34,287 bases of DNA from Minisyncoccota bacterium (GTDB taxonomy: Bacteria > Patescibacteriota > Minisyncoccia > Phycocordibacterales > UBA5272), in assembly GCA_018063165.1 (NCBI GenBank), contig JAGOQU010000002.1, forward strand, positions 141,471-175,757, in the 5' to 3' direction. The position numbers were made by a program, and so were the translations under genes. Every line of letters begins with the position of its first letter. Within the stretch, counting starts at the first letter, position 1. This document shows positions 8,953 through 17,113 of this stretch, one piece after another. The notes under the pieces were generated by a model that worked only from the letters and a program-made list of their open reading frames with translations, did not search any database and was not told where the DNA came from.

Positions 8953-10247
8953 GAAGTTATAATAGATAAGATTATTTTTCTTGTTTTTGCGTACAAAAAA
9001 AGTGAAATAAAAGGAACCATATAAGATATTAGTGTTGCAATAGCGGCACCAGATATTCCATATTTAGGTATGAGAATGCTATTTAATATAATATTTATTA
9101 TCATCCCAAAAAATGTAGCTATTGAGATAAATTTAGTTAAGTTCTCTGTGAGTAATATCTGTTGGGTAAAAGTACTTAAAGAAGAACCTAATATACTCCA
9201 TATGCATATATATAAAGCTGGTAATGCTGTTATAAATGCACCACCAAAAATAATAAGAAGTATGTGTTTTGCAAGTAAAGTAGTAAAAAATGCAATAGTT
9301 ATTGAAAGTAAGATTAAAAAAAATAATAATTTTTTTAATCTTTTATAATAGATTTCTTCGGATATTTTTTTAGCATTAATAATAGCAGGGAAAAGGGATG
9401 TTAAAAGTATTTGAGGTAAAAAATAAGAAAGTTCTGATATTCTTACAGCAGAGTCATATAAACCAACAGCTTTGGAATCTATCATATTTTTTAACATAAC
9501 CTGATCAATTCTGGCATATATTAAGAAAAAAGCAGAAGCAAAGATGAGAGGAAAAGAATCTTTTAAAAGTGAAATTATAGTATCTTTTTTGTAGCTTAAT
9601 AAAAATATATTTCTATAAAAAGTATTTTTAAGATATATGTACCCTAAAGAATAAAGTATAGGTTCCAAAAGAATTATTCCTGCTAGATATATAACACCAC
9701 CATCAAGAAATACAGTGAGTATTTTTAATATGTTTAGAATAATAAGAACAGCTAGGGATAGTATGGATGGGTATTTTGACTTTGATTCCGCTTGAAATTC
9801 ATAACTTAATAGTTGAAAAGAGCCAAATATAAAAGTTGTACTAAGTATAAAAATAAGAAGAAGCGAAACGTCTTTAGGAGAAATAAGAAAAGCAGAAAAG
9901 GTTGTTATTAATATTGTAAAAAGTGAAGAAATTATTCTAAGTACTATAGCACTTCCAAGAAGCTCATCTTTTTTTTCTGGGGTTCTGATGATTTCTCTGT
10001 GAAGTACTTGGTCTATTCCAAGAGATGCTATAAAAGAAAAAAGACTAACAAAACTAATAGCGTAACTAAGCTCTCCATAGTTTTTTGGACCTAAGTGTCT
10101 AGCTATATAAGCTGTTGATATAAGAGTTATTAATAAACTTATAATTTTTGCAATAAGCATCCAGCTTAAATTTTCATAGTGTTTTTTAAAGCCTGGGTGC
10201 GAAAATTTTTGTCTAATAAACTTAAATATGTTCGCATAATTTTCCAT
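8949..10247 (-). CDS. wzx: Wzx-type oligosaccharide flippase
   Basis: Multidrug/oligosaccharidyl-lipid/polysaccharide (MOP) exporter family protein that would flip the lipid-linked glycan unit to the outer face of the membrane. Seen: LSWMLIAKIISLLITLISTAYIARHLGPKNYGELSYAISFVSLF-type N-terminus (family hallmark ARxLGPxxYG), about 12-14 hydrophobic segments across 432 aa, and short cytoplasmic loops with basic residues. It starts 6 nt after the sugar SDR gene and overlaps the following GT2 gene by 4 nt. With the Wzy_C protein at 25821 it implies a Wzx/Wzy-dependent pathway. No initiating phosphoglycosyltransferase is present in the window. Confidence 0.88.
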   Translation of the reverse strand: MENYANIFKFIRQKFSHPGFKKHYENLSWMLIAKIISLLITLISTAYIARHLGPKNYGELSYAISFVSLFSFIASLGIDQVLHREIIRTPEKKDELLGSAIVLRIISSLFTILITTFSAFLISPKDVSLLLIFILSTTFIFGSFQLLSYEFQAESKSKYPSILSLAVLIILNILKILTVFLDGGVIYLAGIILLEPILYSLGYIYLKNTFYRNIFLLSYKKDTIISLLKDSFPLIFASAFFLIYARIDQVMLKNMIDSKAVGLYDSAVRISELSYFLPQILLTSLFPAIINAKKISEEIYYKRLKKLLFFLILLSITIAFFTTLLAKHILLIIFGGAFITALPALYICIWSILGSSLSTFTQQILLTENLTKFISIATFFGMIINIILNSILIPKYGISGAAIATLISYMVPFISLFLYAKTRKIILSIITS

Positions 10248-10253
10248 GGTGTA

Positions 10254-11144
10254 TTACATTAATTCGTTGAGTGTTTTCTCGATACCTTTTTCTAATGAAA
10301 CTGTAGGTTTCCATCCGGGGATAGGTTTACCTCCACTCCATGGTATCATGATCTCTCTTTTTCTATATTCTTTTCCGCCCCAGTTAATTTTTAACGATAC
10401 CTGCGCTATCTTTTCAAAAAGAGATACCATTTTTTTGAGAGTTAATCTTTTATCAGAATATAGCACAAAAGATTTTCCGTGTAACTTTCTTTTTAGATCT
10501 TTAGATAAAAGATTAATCATATGTGAATATCCATCAGTAATATTTTCGATATAACTGATATCGATGATTTGTTCTCCAGGAGACATGTCTAATGTTGTTT
10601 CATTTTTACTTGTTTTAAGTAAAAGGTTAAAAATTTTTTGTCTAGTATCTCCTGGTCCAAAGGTATCACTTAATTTTATTGTCACAAAATTAATAGAAGA
10701 AGTTTCTATGTAGTACTGTGCGATATCTTCAAAAGCTTGCTTTGTTGCCGCATAAAGATTGACAGGCGAATATTTTTTACTTTCATAATTTTGCCAGATG
10801 GTTCCTGTATTTATAAACCAGGATACATTTGCTTTATGTGCCGCCTCAAGAAGCGTTGTTGAGAATAAAATATTTGAATCTATTAAATTAGAAATATCTT
10901 TCATTTCATGATGTGGTAAAAATAAAGACGCGAGATGTATTACACCATCATATTTTTCTTGTTCTAAAAAACGTACTAAGTCATCTCCATTATTAGTAAG
11001 AGTAAAACAAGATATATTTTTAGGTACATTTTTTTTATTTGTTGAACTTCTAATTAATGCGGATATAGAATGTCCGTCAAGGAGTAATCTTTTAATAAGA
11101 TTTTTACCAATAAATCCTGTAGCTCCACTAATTAGAATTTTCAT
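10254..11144 (-). CDS. NAD(P)-dependent nucleotide-sugar reductase/epimerase (extended SDR)
   Basis: Extended short-chain dehydrogenase acting on an activated sugar. Seen: MKILISGATGFIGKNL with the GATGFIG cofactor motif at residues 7-13, and YAATK (Tyr131, Lys135) as the catalytic pair. Length 296 aa from the ATG at 11144; the frame is open to 11168, but the earlier ATG adds eight residues before the Rossmann strand. This start overlaps the epimerase gene by 17 nt. Its size and its place beside RmlC-like and RfbH-like genes match the last-step 4-ketoreductases of CDP-3,6-dideoxyhexose pathways (RfbJ, AscF, YerF types). Which of these it is cannot be settled by eye. Confidence 0.75.
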   Translation of the reverse strand: MKILISGATGFIGKNLIKRLLLDGHSISALIRSSTNKKNVPKNISCFTLTNNGDDLVRFLEQEKYDGVIHLASLFLPHHEMKDISNLIDSNILFSTTLLEAAHKANVSWFINTGTIWQNYESKKYSPVNLYAATKQAFEDIAQYYIETSSINFVTIKLSDTFGPGDTRQKIFNLLLKTSKNETTLDMSPGEQIIDISYIENITDGYSHMINLLSKDLKRKLHGKSFVLYSDKRLTLKKMVSLFEKIAQVSLKINWGGKEYRKREIMIPWSGGKPIPGWKPTVSLEKGIEKTLNELM

Positions 11145-11688
11145 GATTATAAACAAAAGGTGAATCAAAATCTTTAAAAGAAATAAAATCCTTATCTCTT
11201 TCAGAGATTATGTAAGTAGTATTTTTTCCAAAAACATCTATAGAATTTAATGATATTCCAGAATCTTCTTTTGGAGAATACATTCCTGTTTGAAGGTAGA
11301 TCATACATGTATTATCTTCTTGCGAAATAAAACCATGAGCAAAACCAGAAGGTATGAATAGTAATTGGTGGTTTTTTTGAGAAAGTTCTATAGTTATGTG
11401 TTCACCATATGTTGGAGATCCTTTGCGTATATCTAGAACTATGTCTAATGCTGAACCTTGAGTAACGTACACTAATTTTGAATGATCTTTTGGAGGAACA
11501 TGGAAATGCATACCTCTAGCAACATTTTTTTTAGAAATAGAATAAAAACTTTCTTTAAATTTTGGTTGTATACCTAACTGACTAAAAGATTCTTCATTAA
11601 AAGTTTTAACAAAAGAACCTCGGTCATCTTCAAAAAGATTTGTTTTTATAATTAAAACACCTTCTAGTTTTGTTGGTATTATTTCCAT
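11128..11688 (-). CDS. RmlC-like cupin sugar 3,5-epimerase
   Basis: Cupin epimerase acting on a 4-keto-6-deoxy sugar nucleotide. Seen: RGMHF with the catalytic-type His61, KLVYVTQG with Lys71, DIRKGSPTYG, FIPSGFAHGF and IYLQTGMYSP with Tyr131, all in RmlC order. Length 186 aa is typical. No dTDP-sugar genes (rmlA, rmlB, rmlD) are seen in the window, whereas CDP-sugar genes are. It may therefore act as a CDP-sugar C5 (or C3/C5) epimerase like AscE of the ascarylose pathway, rather than on dTDP-4-keto-rhamnose. It overlaps the SDR gene and lies 39 nt after the 3-dehydrase gene. Confidence 0.82.
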   Translation of the reverse strand: MEIIPTKLEGVLIIKTNLFEDDRGSFVKTFNEESFSQLGIQPKFKESFYSISKKNVARGMHFHVPPKDHSKLVYVTQGSALDIVLDIRKGSPTYGEHITIELSQKNHQLLFIPSGFAHGFISQEDNTCMIYLQTGMYSPKEDSGISLNSIDVFGKNTTYIISERDKDFISFKDFDSPFVYNHENSN

Positions 11689-11727
11689 GTATTTGTGTAG
11701 TTATGTTAAATAACACCAAAATAATTT

Positions 11728-12954
11728 TTATTTTTTGTAACGTGATAAGAATTCATTAAGCTTATCTTGAACATATTTTATCTGATTATCATCTAATCCG
11801 TGATGACATGCTAAAACAAAAGCATTCTTCATAATTAATTCAGTGTTAGGAAAAGCGTCACTAACTTTTCTGTTTTCTATTTTTTTAAAACCAGGTTGTT
11901 TTAATATATTTCCTGTGAAAACAGGTCTAGTTTGAATGTTGTTTTCTTCAAGAAAGGTGATTATTTCAAGTCGTGTAAAAGGTGATTTTGGTTTAATGAT
12001 AACAGGAAAAGCAAGCCATACAGTTTCTGTATTTGGTGTTTGGGTCGGAAGAATAAAATAATTTTCTTTTTCAGAAAGAAAATTCATGAGATTTTTAAAA
12101 TTAATAGCTCTTTTTTCTATAAATCCAGGAAGTCTTTTAAATTGAGCTAATGCAAAAGCAGAAGAAATTTCAAGTGGTAAGAAGTTGTATCCTATCTCAC
12201 TAAAAATAAATTTATTATCATAAGGTATACCATTTAATTTTTGTTTGAATCTATTTTCTAGAAGTTCAGAATTCGTTTTTTCTCCAAAAAGTGAAGATTG
12301 TCTTCCCCAACCTCTCATTACAGTTAATCTGTCTGCCCATTTTTGATCATTAACCATAATCATACCACCTCCTCCTGCACCATTAATTATGTGTGAACCG
12401 TAGAAACTTGTTGTAGAAATATCAGAATATGTGCCTGTGGGCTTTCCTTCAAAAGTGCCACCTAAAGTGTCACATGAATCTTCAATAAAATATAATTTAT
12501 GTTTTTTTGCTAAATTATACAAAGCTTTCATATTTGGAATATTTCCCATAAGTGAAGGTATCATTAAAGCTTTTGTTTTTTTAGTGATAGCTTTTTTTAC
12601 CTCGTCAACATTAACGATATAACTACTAGGGTCAACATCAATAAACACAGGGATAAGACCTTTTTGTATGATAGGTGTGACTGTTGTAGCAAAAGTAAGA
12701 ATAGGTGTTATAACTTCAGATCCTTTTGGTAGATTGAGTAATTCAAAAGCTAGAAGATTAGCTGACGATCCTGAATTGACCATAATACCATATTTTTTCC
12801 CAAACATTTTAGCAACTTTTGCCTCAAGTTCTTTAGTTTTATCACCAAGTGCAGTGTTACCTTTTAAAACTTCTACAACAGCATCAATTTCTTCTTGTCC
12901 ATGAACTGAAAAACCATAAGGAACTCGTATTTTTTTTTCATTTATTTTAGCCAT
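11728..12954 (-). CDS. PLP/PMP-dependent sugar 3-dehydrase (RfbH/DdhC/ColD family, His type)
   Basis: Fold-type I aminotransferase-like enzyme predicted to remove the C3 hydroxyl of an NDP-4-keto-6-deoxyhexose. Seen: NSGSSANLLAFELL, the EDSCDTLGG segment, and SFYGSHIINGAGGGG, where His188 stands in place of the PLP-binding Lys. That replacement marks 3-dehydrases as opposed to aminotransferases. The segment after MRGWGR, which in RfbH/DdhC holds four Cys for a [2Fe-2S] cluster, has no Cys here, so the chemistry may follow ColD (PMP regenerated from glutamate) rather than the Fe-S/reductase route. Length 408 aa from the ATG at 12954; a longer frame to 13023 adds a poor Ile/Asn-rich leader and runs into the promoter region. 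It is the first gene of the minus-strand run. Confidence 0.85.
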   Translation of the reverse strand: MAKINEKKIRVPYGFSVHGQEEIDAVVEVLKGNTALGDKTKELEAKVAKMFGKKYGIMVNSGSSANLLAFELLNLPKGSEVITPILTFATTVTPIIQKGLIPVFIDVDPSSYIVNVDEVKKAITKKTKALMIPSLMGNIPNMKALYNLAKKHKLYFIEDSCDTLGGTFEGKPTGTYSDISTTSFYGSHIINGAGGGGMIMVNDQKWADRLTVMRGWGRQSSLFGEKTNSELLENRFKQKLNGIPYDNKFIFSEIGYNFLPLEISSAFALAQFKRLPGFIEKRAINFKNLMNFLSEKENYFILPTQTPNTETVWLAFPVIIKPKSPFTRLEIITFLEENNIQTRPVFTGNILKQPGFKKIENRKVSDAFPNTELIMKNAFVLACHHGLDDNQIKYVQDKLNEFLSRYKK

Positions 12955-13003
12955 AAGATAATTATTTATTATTATTTTTATACTTATTTGTATATTTATA
13001 ATC

Positions 13004-13012
13004 ATTGTATCA
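13004..13012 (-). promoter_or_regulatory. Extended -10 for the minus-strand glycan operon
   Basis: On the minus strand TGATACAAT gives an extended -10 (TACAAT, 13004-13009) 49 nt before the ATG at 12954. The -35 position (13027-13032, TTTATA) is weak. It faces away from the plus-strand promoter at 13046-13074. Confidence 0.4.
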
Positions 13013-13045
13013 GATATATTCATTTTTATAAAAATATATAATACT

Positions 13046-13074
13046 TTGACTCAAGCCTTAGCTTTGAGTACACT
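13046..13074 (+). promoter_or_regulatory. Sigma70-type promoter of the plus-strand CDP-sugar operon, with a dyad in the spacer
   Basis: TTGACT (13046-13051) and TACACT (13069-13074) are separated by exactly 17 nt, a near-consensus promoter; transcription would start near 13081, about 33 nt before the ATG at 13114. The spacer holds an imperfect dyad, CTCAAGC (13050-13056) and GCTTTGAG (13061-13068), which could be an operator. No Shine-Dalgarno motif lies before the ATG. Confidence 0.6.
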
Positions 13075-13113
13075 AAAGTAGTTATATTATTTACTTTTAA
13101 ATTATTATTTTGT

Positions 13114-14397
13114 ATGAGTCTTACTTATCCTAAACATCACGATATTAAAACTGGTTATTTGAAAACATGTCAGGTTTGTAACAGTGAAGCTTTGCATACT
13201 ATTTTAGATCTCGGACATCAACCACTTTGTGACACACTTTTAACACAAGAAATGCTTAATAAACCAGAAAAAACATACCCACTTAGAATGATATGGTGTG
13301 AAAAATGTACAAATGTGCAAATTGATTATTGTGTAGATGGTAGTGAGGTGTATCATCCTGATTATCCTTACAAAAGTGGTGTAACTAAAGAATTAGTTGA
13401 ATATCAGGTAAAAATTAGTAAGTCGTTAATTGAGAAGTATAATTTACAAGCTGGAGACCTTTTTGTTGATGTTGGTTCAAACGATGGTACTTTATTGAGC
13501 GGTTTTAAGGGGACAGGTATTAAAACTCTTGGTATTGAGCCAACAAATGTAGCAAAAATAGCAAATCAAGAAGGAATAGAGACTATACAATCTTTTTTTG
13601 ATATTAAAACATCAGAAGAAGTAAAAGAAAAATATGGACAGGCGTCTGTTATTATAACTACTAATGTATTTGCCCATATGCAGACTCTTGGTGAGGTTAT
13701 ATCTGGTGCATACAATCTTCTTAAAGATGACGGTGTGTTTATTTCTGAGACTCATTATCTTTTAAATGTTATAGAAGGTGGACAGTTTGATACTGTATAT
13801 CATGAGCATTTGAGAACTTATTCTTTAAAAGGTCTTATAACTTTATTTGATCAGTATGATTTTACTGTAACAGATGTAGAGAGAGGTGATAGATATGGAG
13901 GTAATATACGTGTACACGTAACAAAAGGTAAGGGCAGAGTCGTCTCTCAGCGTGTCAGTGATTTACTTGCTTTAGAGGAAGAATTTGGACTAAGTAAACT
14001 TGAGACTTACACGAAATTTGCAGAACGTGTCAAAAAAGCCAGACTTCATTTTATGGATTTTTTAATTTCTACAAAAAAAGAAGGTAAAAGCATAGTAGGA
14101 AATTCTTGCCCTGGTAGATCTTCTACATTGCTTAATTATTACGGTGTTGATTCTGAACTTATTCCTTATTTAGCAGAACAACCAGCTTCTTTAAAAATGG
14201 GTTTATATCTACCTGGTAAACATATCCCAGTTGTTCCTAATCAAAGACTAATAGATGAGCAACCTGACTATGTGGTTATTCTTGCTTGGCATTACGGAAA
14301 GCCTATTATGGAACAATTAAAAGCAAGAGGTCTTACATCTGATTTTGTTATTCCTCTTCCAGATTTTCAGATAGTTAAAAATGAAGATGTTGCTTAG
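13114..14397 (+). CDS. NDP-sugar C-methyltransferase (TylCIII/TcaB9/CloU type)
   Basis: Three-domain SAM enzyme that places a methyl branch on a ring carbon of a 4-keto-6-deoxy sugar nucleotide. Seen: N-terminal zinc site with Cys19, Cys22, Cys62 and Cys65 around LDLGHQPLCD and PEKTYPLRM; the SAM motif VDVGSNDG at 118-125; YHEHLRTYS at 229-237, holding the His/Glu used for substrate deprotonation in this family; and a C-terminal Methyltransf_14 domain with NSCPGRSSTLLNYYG. Length 427 aa is normal. It is first in the operon; the Gfo/Idh/MocA gene follows after 6 nt. Family members act at C3 or C5; the position here is unknown. Confidence 0.88.
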   Translation: MSLTYPKHHDIKTGYLKTCQVCNSEALHTILDLGHQPLCDTLLTQEMLNKPEKTYPLRMIWCEKCTNVQIDYCVDGSEVYHPDYPYKSGVTKELVEYQVKISKSLIEKYNLQAGDLFVDVGSNDGTLLSGFKGTGIKTLGIEPTNVAKIANQEGIETIQSFFDIKTSEEVKEKYGQASVIITTNVFAHMQTLGEVISGAYNLLKDDGVFISETHYLLNVIEGGQFDTVYHEHLRTYSLKGLITLFDQYDFTVTDVERGDRYGGNIRVHVTKGKGRVVSQRVSDLLALEEEFGLSKLETYTKFAERVKKARLHFMDFLISTKKEGKSIVGNSCPGRSSTLLNYYGVDSELIPYLAEQPASLKMGLYLPGKHIPVVPNQRLIDEQPDYVVILAWHYGKPIMEQLKARGLTSDFVIPLPDFQIVKNEDVA

Positions 14398-14403
14398 TTT
14401 TAT

Positions 14404-15411
14404 ATGAGAATAGGTATCATAGGCTCTGGTTTTGGTTTGTATGGTCTATTACCTGCATTTAATTCTGTTAAAGGGTGTAAAGTTGTCTGTATTTGTGGAA
14501 AAAAAACAGAAAGATTACAGAAATATTGTAAAAGTATACAATTAGACGCTATATATTCTGATTGGAGGATTATGTTTGAGAAAGAGAAGCTAGACGCGGT
14601 TGCGATAGCTGTTACGCCGAAGGCTCAATATGAAATTACAAAAGTTGCTTTAAAAAAAGGTTTACATGTTTTTGCTGAGAAACCGCTTGCTTCGACATTG
14701 AGTGAGGCAGAAGAGTTGTTTTTGCTTACTAAAAAAAATAAAAATATTACTGCGGTTGATTTTATTTTCCCAGAAATAGATGAATGGATACAAGCAAAAA
14801 AAAATATCGAAGATGGTCATTATGGGAAATTGAAACATGTAAAAGTGGATTGGGATTTTTTAAGTTACGATCTTAAACATGATATAGATTCTTGGAAAAC
14901 AAATGTAGAAGAAGGAGGAGGGGTTCTTTCTTTTTTTACTTCGCATGTTTTGTATTATGTAGAAGATTACGTAGGGGAGATTTCAAAGATATCTAGTATT
15001 TTTTCTTACTCTAAGAAAAGTACAAGAAAAAAAATAGAAACTGGGATAGATATAATAATGCAATTTAAAAATGGTGTTACAGGGTCTATTCATGTATGTT
15101 CTAACGTTATAGGGCGTACAGAACACAAAGTAGAGTTTATTTTTGAAAAATCAACTATGATTTTAAAATCTGAAAAGGGTATTACAGATGCTTTTACATT
15201 ATCTGTTTATTCTGAATCTGAAGATATAAAAAGTGATACCTGTGTTAGAAAAAAAACAGTATCTGACGAAGATGAACGTGTGGCTGTTGTTGCAAAAATA
15301 GCAAAAAGATTTGTGTATTCTGTGCAAACTAAAAGAACAATGAAACCTTCTTTTAAAGAAGGTTTACGTGTTCAAAAATTGATAGATATAATTAGAAATG
15401 TAGAAATATAA
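14404..15411 (+). CDS. Gfo/Idh/MocA family oxidoreductase
   Basis: NAD(P)-dependent oxidoreductase likely acting on a keto-sugar intermediate. Seen: MRIGIIGSGFGLYGLLPAF (Rossmann GxGxxG-type loop), AIAVTPKAQYEI, and HVFAEKPLA carrying the family EKP motif with the catalytic-type Lys; the C-terminal half is the usual mixed-sheet domain. Length 335 aa is typical. It lies 6 nt after the C-methyltransferase gene and 12 nt before the Nudix gene. In sugar pathways such enzymes reduce 3-keto or 4-keto groups, so it is one of three candidate reductases here. The substrate is inferred from context only. Confidence 0.82.
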   Translation: MRIGIIGSGFGLYGLLPAFNSVKGCKVVCICGKKTERLQKYCKSIQLDAIYSDWRIMFEKEKLDAVAIAVTPKAQYEITKVALKKGLHVFAEKPLASTLSEAEELFLLTKKNKNITAVDFIFPEIDEWIQAKKNIEDGHYGKLKHVKVDWDFLSYDLKHDIDSWKTNVEEGGGVLSFFTSHVLYYVEDYVGEISKISSIFSYSKKSTRKKIETGIDIIMQFKNGVTGSIHVCSNVIGRTEHKVEFIFEKSTMILKSEKGITDAFTLSVYSESEDIKSDTCVRKKTVSDEDERVAVVAKIAKRFVYSVQTKRTMKPSFKEGLRVQKLIDIIRNVEI

Positions 15412-15423
15412 ATAAAAGTAAAT

Positions 15424-15957
15424 ATGGCACTTAATGAAGAGGAAAAAAAAGAACTTGTTGTGTTACTAGATAAAATAGAGAATAAAGAAATTAGAGGGTC
15501 TGTTTGGCATTCTCTTGTGAAAAAATTTATAACAGTACCCATAGAATTGTGTATTTTTGATGAGCAAAATAGAATTCTTTTAGTGTATAGAAAAGATAGT
15601 GAATTTGATGGATATCATATGCCAGGTAGTGTTGTTAATGATTGGGAAACTGTAGAAGAAGCGAAAGAAAGATTGATTAGAGAAGAGATAACTATACCTC
15701 TTGGTATTGAGATATCAGAAGTAGAAGCAATAGGGTGGTTAGATTCCCCTAAGGATTCTTGGCCTGGAGAACCTTCAACAAGACATGGAATTCTTTTGCT
15801 TCATGTAGCTAGATATAAAGGTATTTTTATTCCTAAAGAAGGAACTAATTTTTTTGCACTAAGTGAACTTCCTGATAATACCCTAGGGTGTCATAGATTT
15901 ATTATTCCTTTTTTTGAAAGATATCTTAAGACTGGTCAAATAGTGTTAGGTAAATAA
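15424..15957 (+). CDS. Nudix hydrolase, GDP-mannose mannosyl hydrolase-like
   Basis: Nudix-fold enzyme that probably hydrolyses a nucleotide sugar. Seen: PIELCIFDEQNRILLVYRKD (first strands), YHMPGSVVNDWET and EEAKERLIREEI. The box departs from GX5EX7REUXEEXGU: there is one extra residue before the first Glu, and Leu replaces Glu after the box Arg (RLIREE). A modified box of this kind is characteristic of Gmm (GDP-mannose mannosyl hydrolase), whose neighbouring motifs look alike. Length 177 aa against ~160 for Gmm; the extra is an N-terminal helix. In this operon it could remove a blocked or surplus NDP-sugar, or act on the GDP-mannose/GDP-galactose pool. Confidence 0.75.
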   Translation: MALNEEEKKELVVLLDKIENKEIRGSVWHSLVKKFITVPIELCIFDEQNRILLVYRKDSEFDGYHMPGSVVNDWETVEEAKERLIREEITIPLGIEISEVEAIGWLDSPKDSWPGEPSTRHGILLLHVARYKGIFIPKEGTNFFALSELPDNTLGCHRFIIPFFERYLKTGQIVLGK

Positions 15958-15998
15958 TGTGACATAAGCTCGTAATGGTGTTATTTTGATGTAAAACC

Positions 15999-16027
15999 TT
16001 GTAAAAACCTTTTAATTCTTATATGAT
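15999..16027 (+). promoter_or_regulatory. Candidate internal promoter before rfbG
   Basis: TTGTAA (15999-16004), a 17-nt spacer and TATGAT (16022-16027) lie in the only sizeable gap (85 nt) of the plus-strand operon. The predicted start (~16034) leaves a leader of about 9 nt before the ATG at 16043, with no Shine-Dalgarno. Confidence 0.4.
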
Positions 16028-16042
16028 AAGTAGTATATATAC

Positions 16043-17110
16043 ATGAAATCATTTTATAACAATAAAAAAGTTTTAATAACTGGTCACACAGGATTTAAAG
16101 GGTCTTGGCTTTCTCAAATATTAATTAATTTTGGTTCTGATGTTGTAGGGGTTTCTTTGGAGCCAAACACAACCCCAAGTTTGTTTGAGGAATTAGGTAT
16201 TAAAAATAAATGTAAAAATTATTTCGTTGATATACGAAATGAAAATGTACTTAAAAAAATATTTGAAGATGAGAGACCTGAGATAGTTTTTCATTTAGCG
16301 GCTCAAGCTATAGTTAGAACTAGTTATAATGAACCTGTTAATACGATTTCAACAAATGTTATGGGGACTGCTCATGTTTTGGAAGCTGTACGAAATTCAG
16401 AATCTGTTAAATCAGTAGTTATTATCACTACTGATAAAGTTTATGAAAATAAAGAATGGCATCATGCATATCGTGAAAATGACGCATTAGGTGGTTATGA
16501 TCCATATAGTTCTTCTAAAGCTGCAGCAGATATAATAACAAATTCTTATATTCAGTCATTTTTTAATATACAAGATTTTGAAAAAAAACATACAACATTG
16601 GTTGCTATAGCTAGAGCTGGTAATGTTATTGGTGGTGGTGATTGGGCTGAATTTAGGCTTATTCCAGATATAGTAAAAGCTGTATATCATGAAGGTAAAG
16701 ATGTTGAAATAAGAAATCCTGATTCTGTTAGGCCATGGCAGCATGTTCTTGAGCCACTTTCCGGTTATCTTTTGTTGGCACAGGGTTTATATGAAAAGAA
16801 AAAAGTTCTCTCAGGGTCTTGGAATTTTGGTCCTAATAATGAAAGTTTTGTAAGTGTTCAGAATTTAGTTGAAGGAGGAAAAGAGATTTTAGGTAAAGGT
16901 GGATATAAAATACTTAAAGATACTTCAAAACATGAAGCAACACTTCTTAAACTTGATATAAATAAAGCTATTGCTGTGCTTGGCTGGAAACCAAAACTCA
17001 CTTTTCAAGAAACATTAACGATTACATTTGATTGGTATAAAAATTATTACGATAAACGTGAAGAAATTGTAGAATTTACCAATAAGCAGATTAATATTTT
17101 TTTTAAATAG
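16043..17110 (+). CDS. rfbG: CDP-glucose 4,6-dehydratase
   Basis: Converts CDP-D-glucose to CDP-4-keto-6-deoxy-D-glucose, the shared precursor of CDP-3,6-dideoxyhexoses. Seen: the family-specific GHTGFKGSWL cofactor loop at residues 14-23, IVFHLAAQAIVRTSY, IITTDKVYENKEW, YRENDALGGYDPYSSSKA with Tyr155 and Lys159 as the catalytic pair, and GGGDWAEFRLIPD. These are diagnostic for RfbG/DdhB/AscB rather than dTDP-glucose dehydratase. Length 355 aa is typical. The cytidylyltransferase gene follows after 3 nt. A candidate promoter lies just upstream, so rfbG and the genes after it may be transcribed separately from the methyltransferase-oxidoreductase-Nudix part. Confidence 0.94.
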   Translation: MKSFYNNKKVLITGHTGFKGSWLSQILINFGSDVVGVSLEPNTTPSLFEELGIKNKCKNYFVDIRNENVLKKIFEDERPEIVFHLAAQAIVRTSYNEPVNTISTNVMGTAHVLEAVRNSESVKSVVIITTDKVYENKEWHHAYRENDALGGYDPYSSSKAAADIITNSYIQSFFNIQDFEKKHTTLVAIARAGNVIGGGDWAEFRLIPDIVKAVYHEGKDVEIRNPDSVRPWQHVLEPLSGYLLLAQGLYEKKKVLSGSWNFGPNNESFVSVQNLVEGGKEILGKGGYKILKDTSKHEATLLKLDINKAIAVLGWKPKLTFQETLTITFDWYKNYYDKREEIVEFTNKQINIFFK

Positions 17111-17113
17111 TAT

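Noticed and set aside
11128..11688. Naming the cupin epimerase rmlC/rfbC of dTDP-rhamnose synthesis
   Set aside because: No rmlA, rmlB or rmlD in the window, while CDP-sugar genes surround it; the nucleotide cannot be read from the sequence.
12955..13023. Upstream ATG at 13023 for the 3-dehydrase
   Set aside because: It adds 23 Ile/Asn-rich residues not typical of the family and would cover the predicted promoter.
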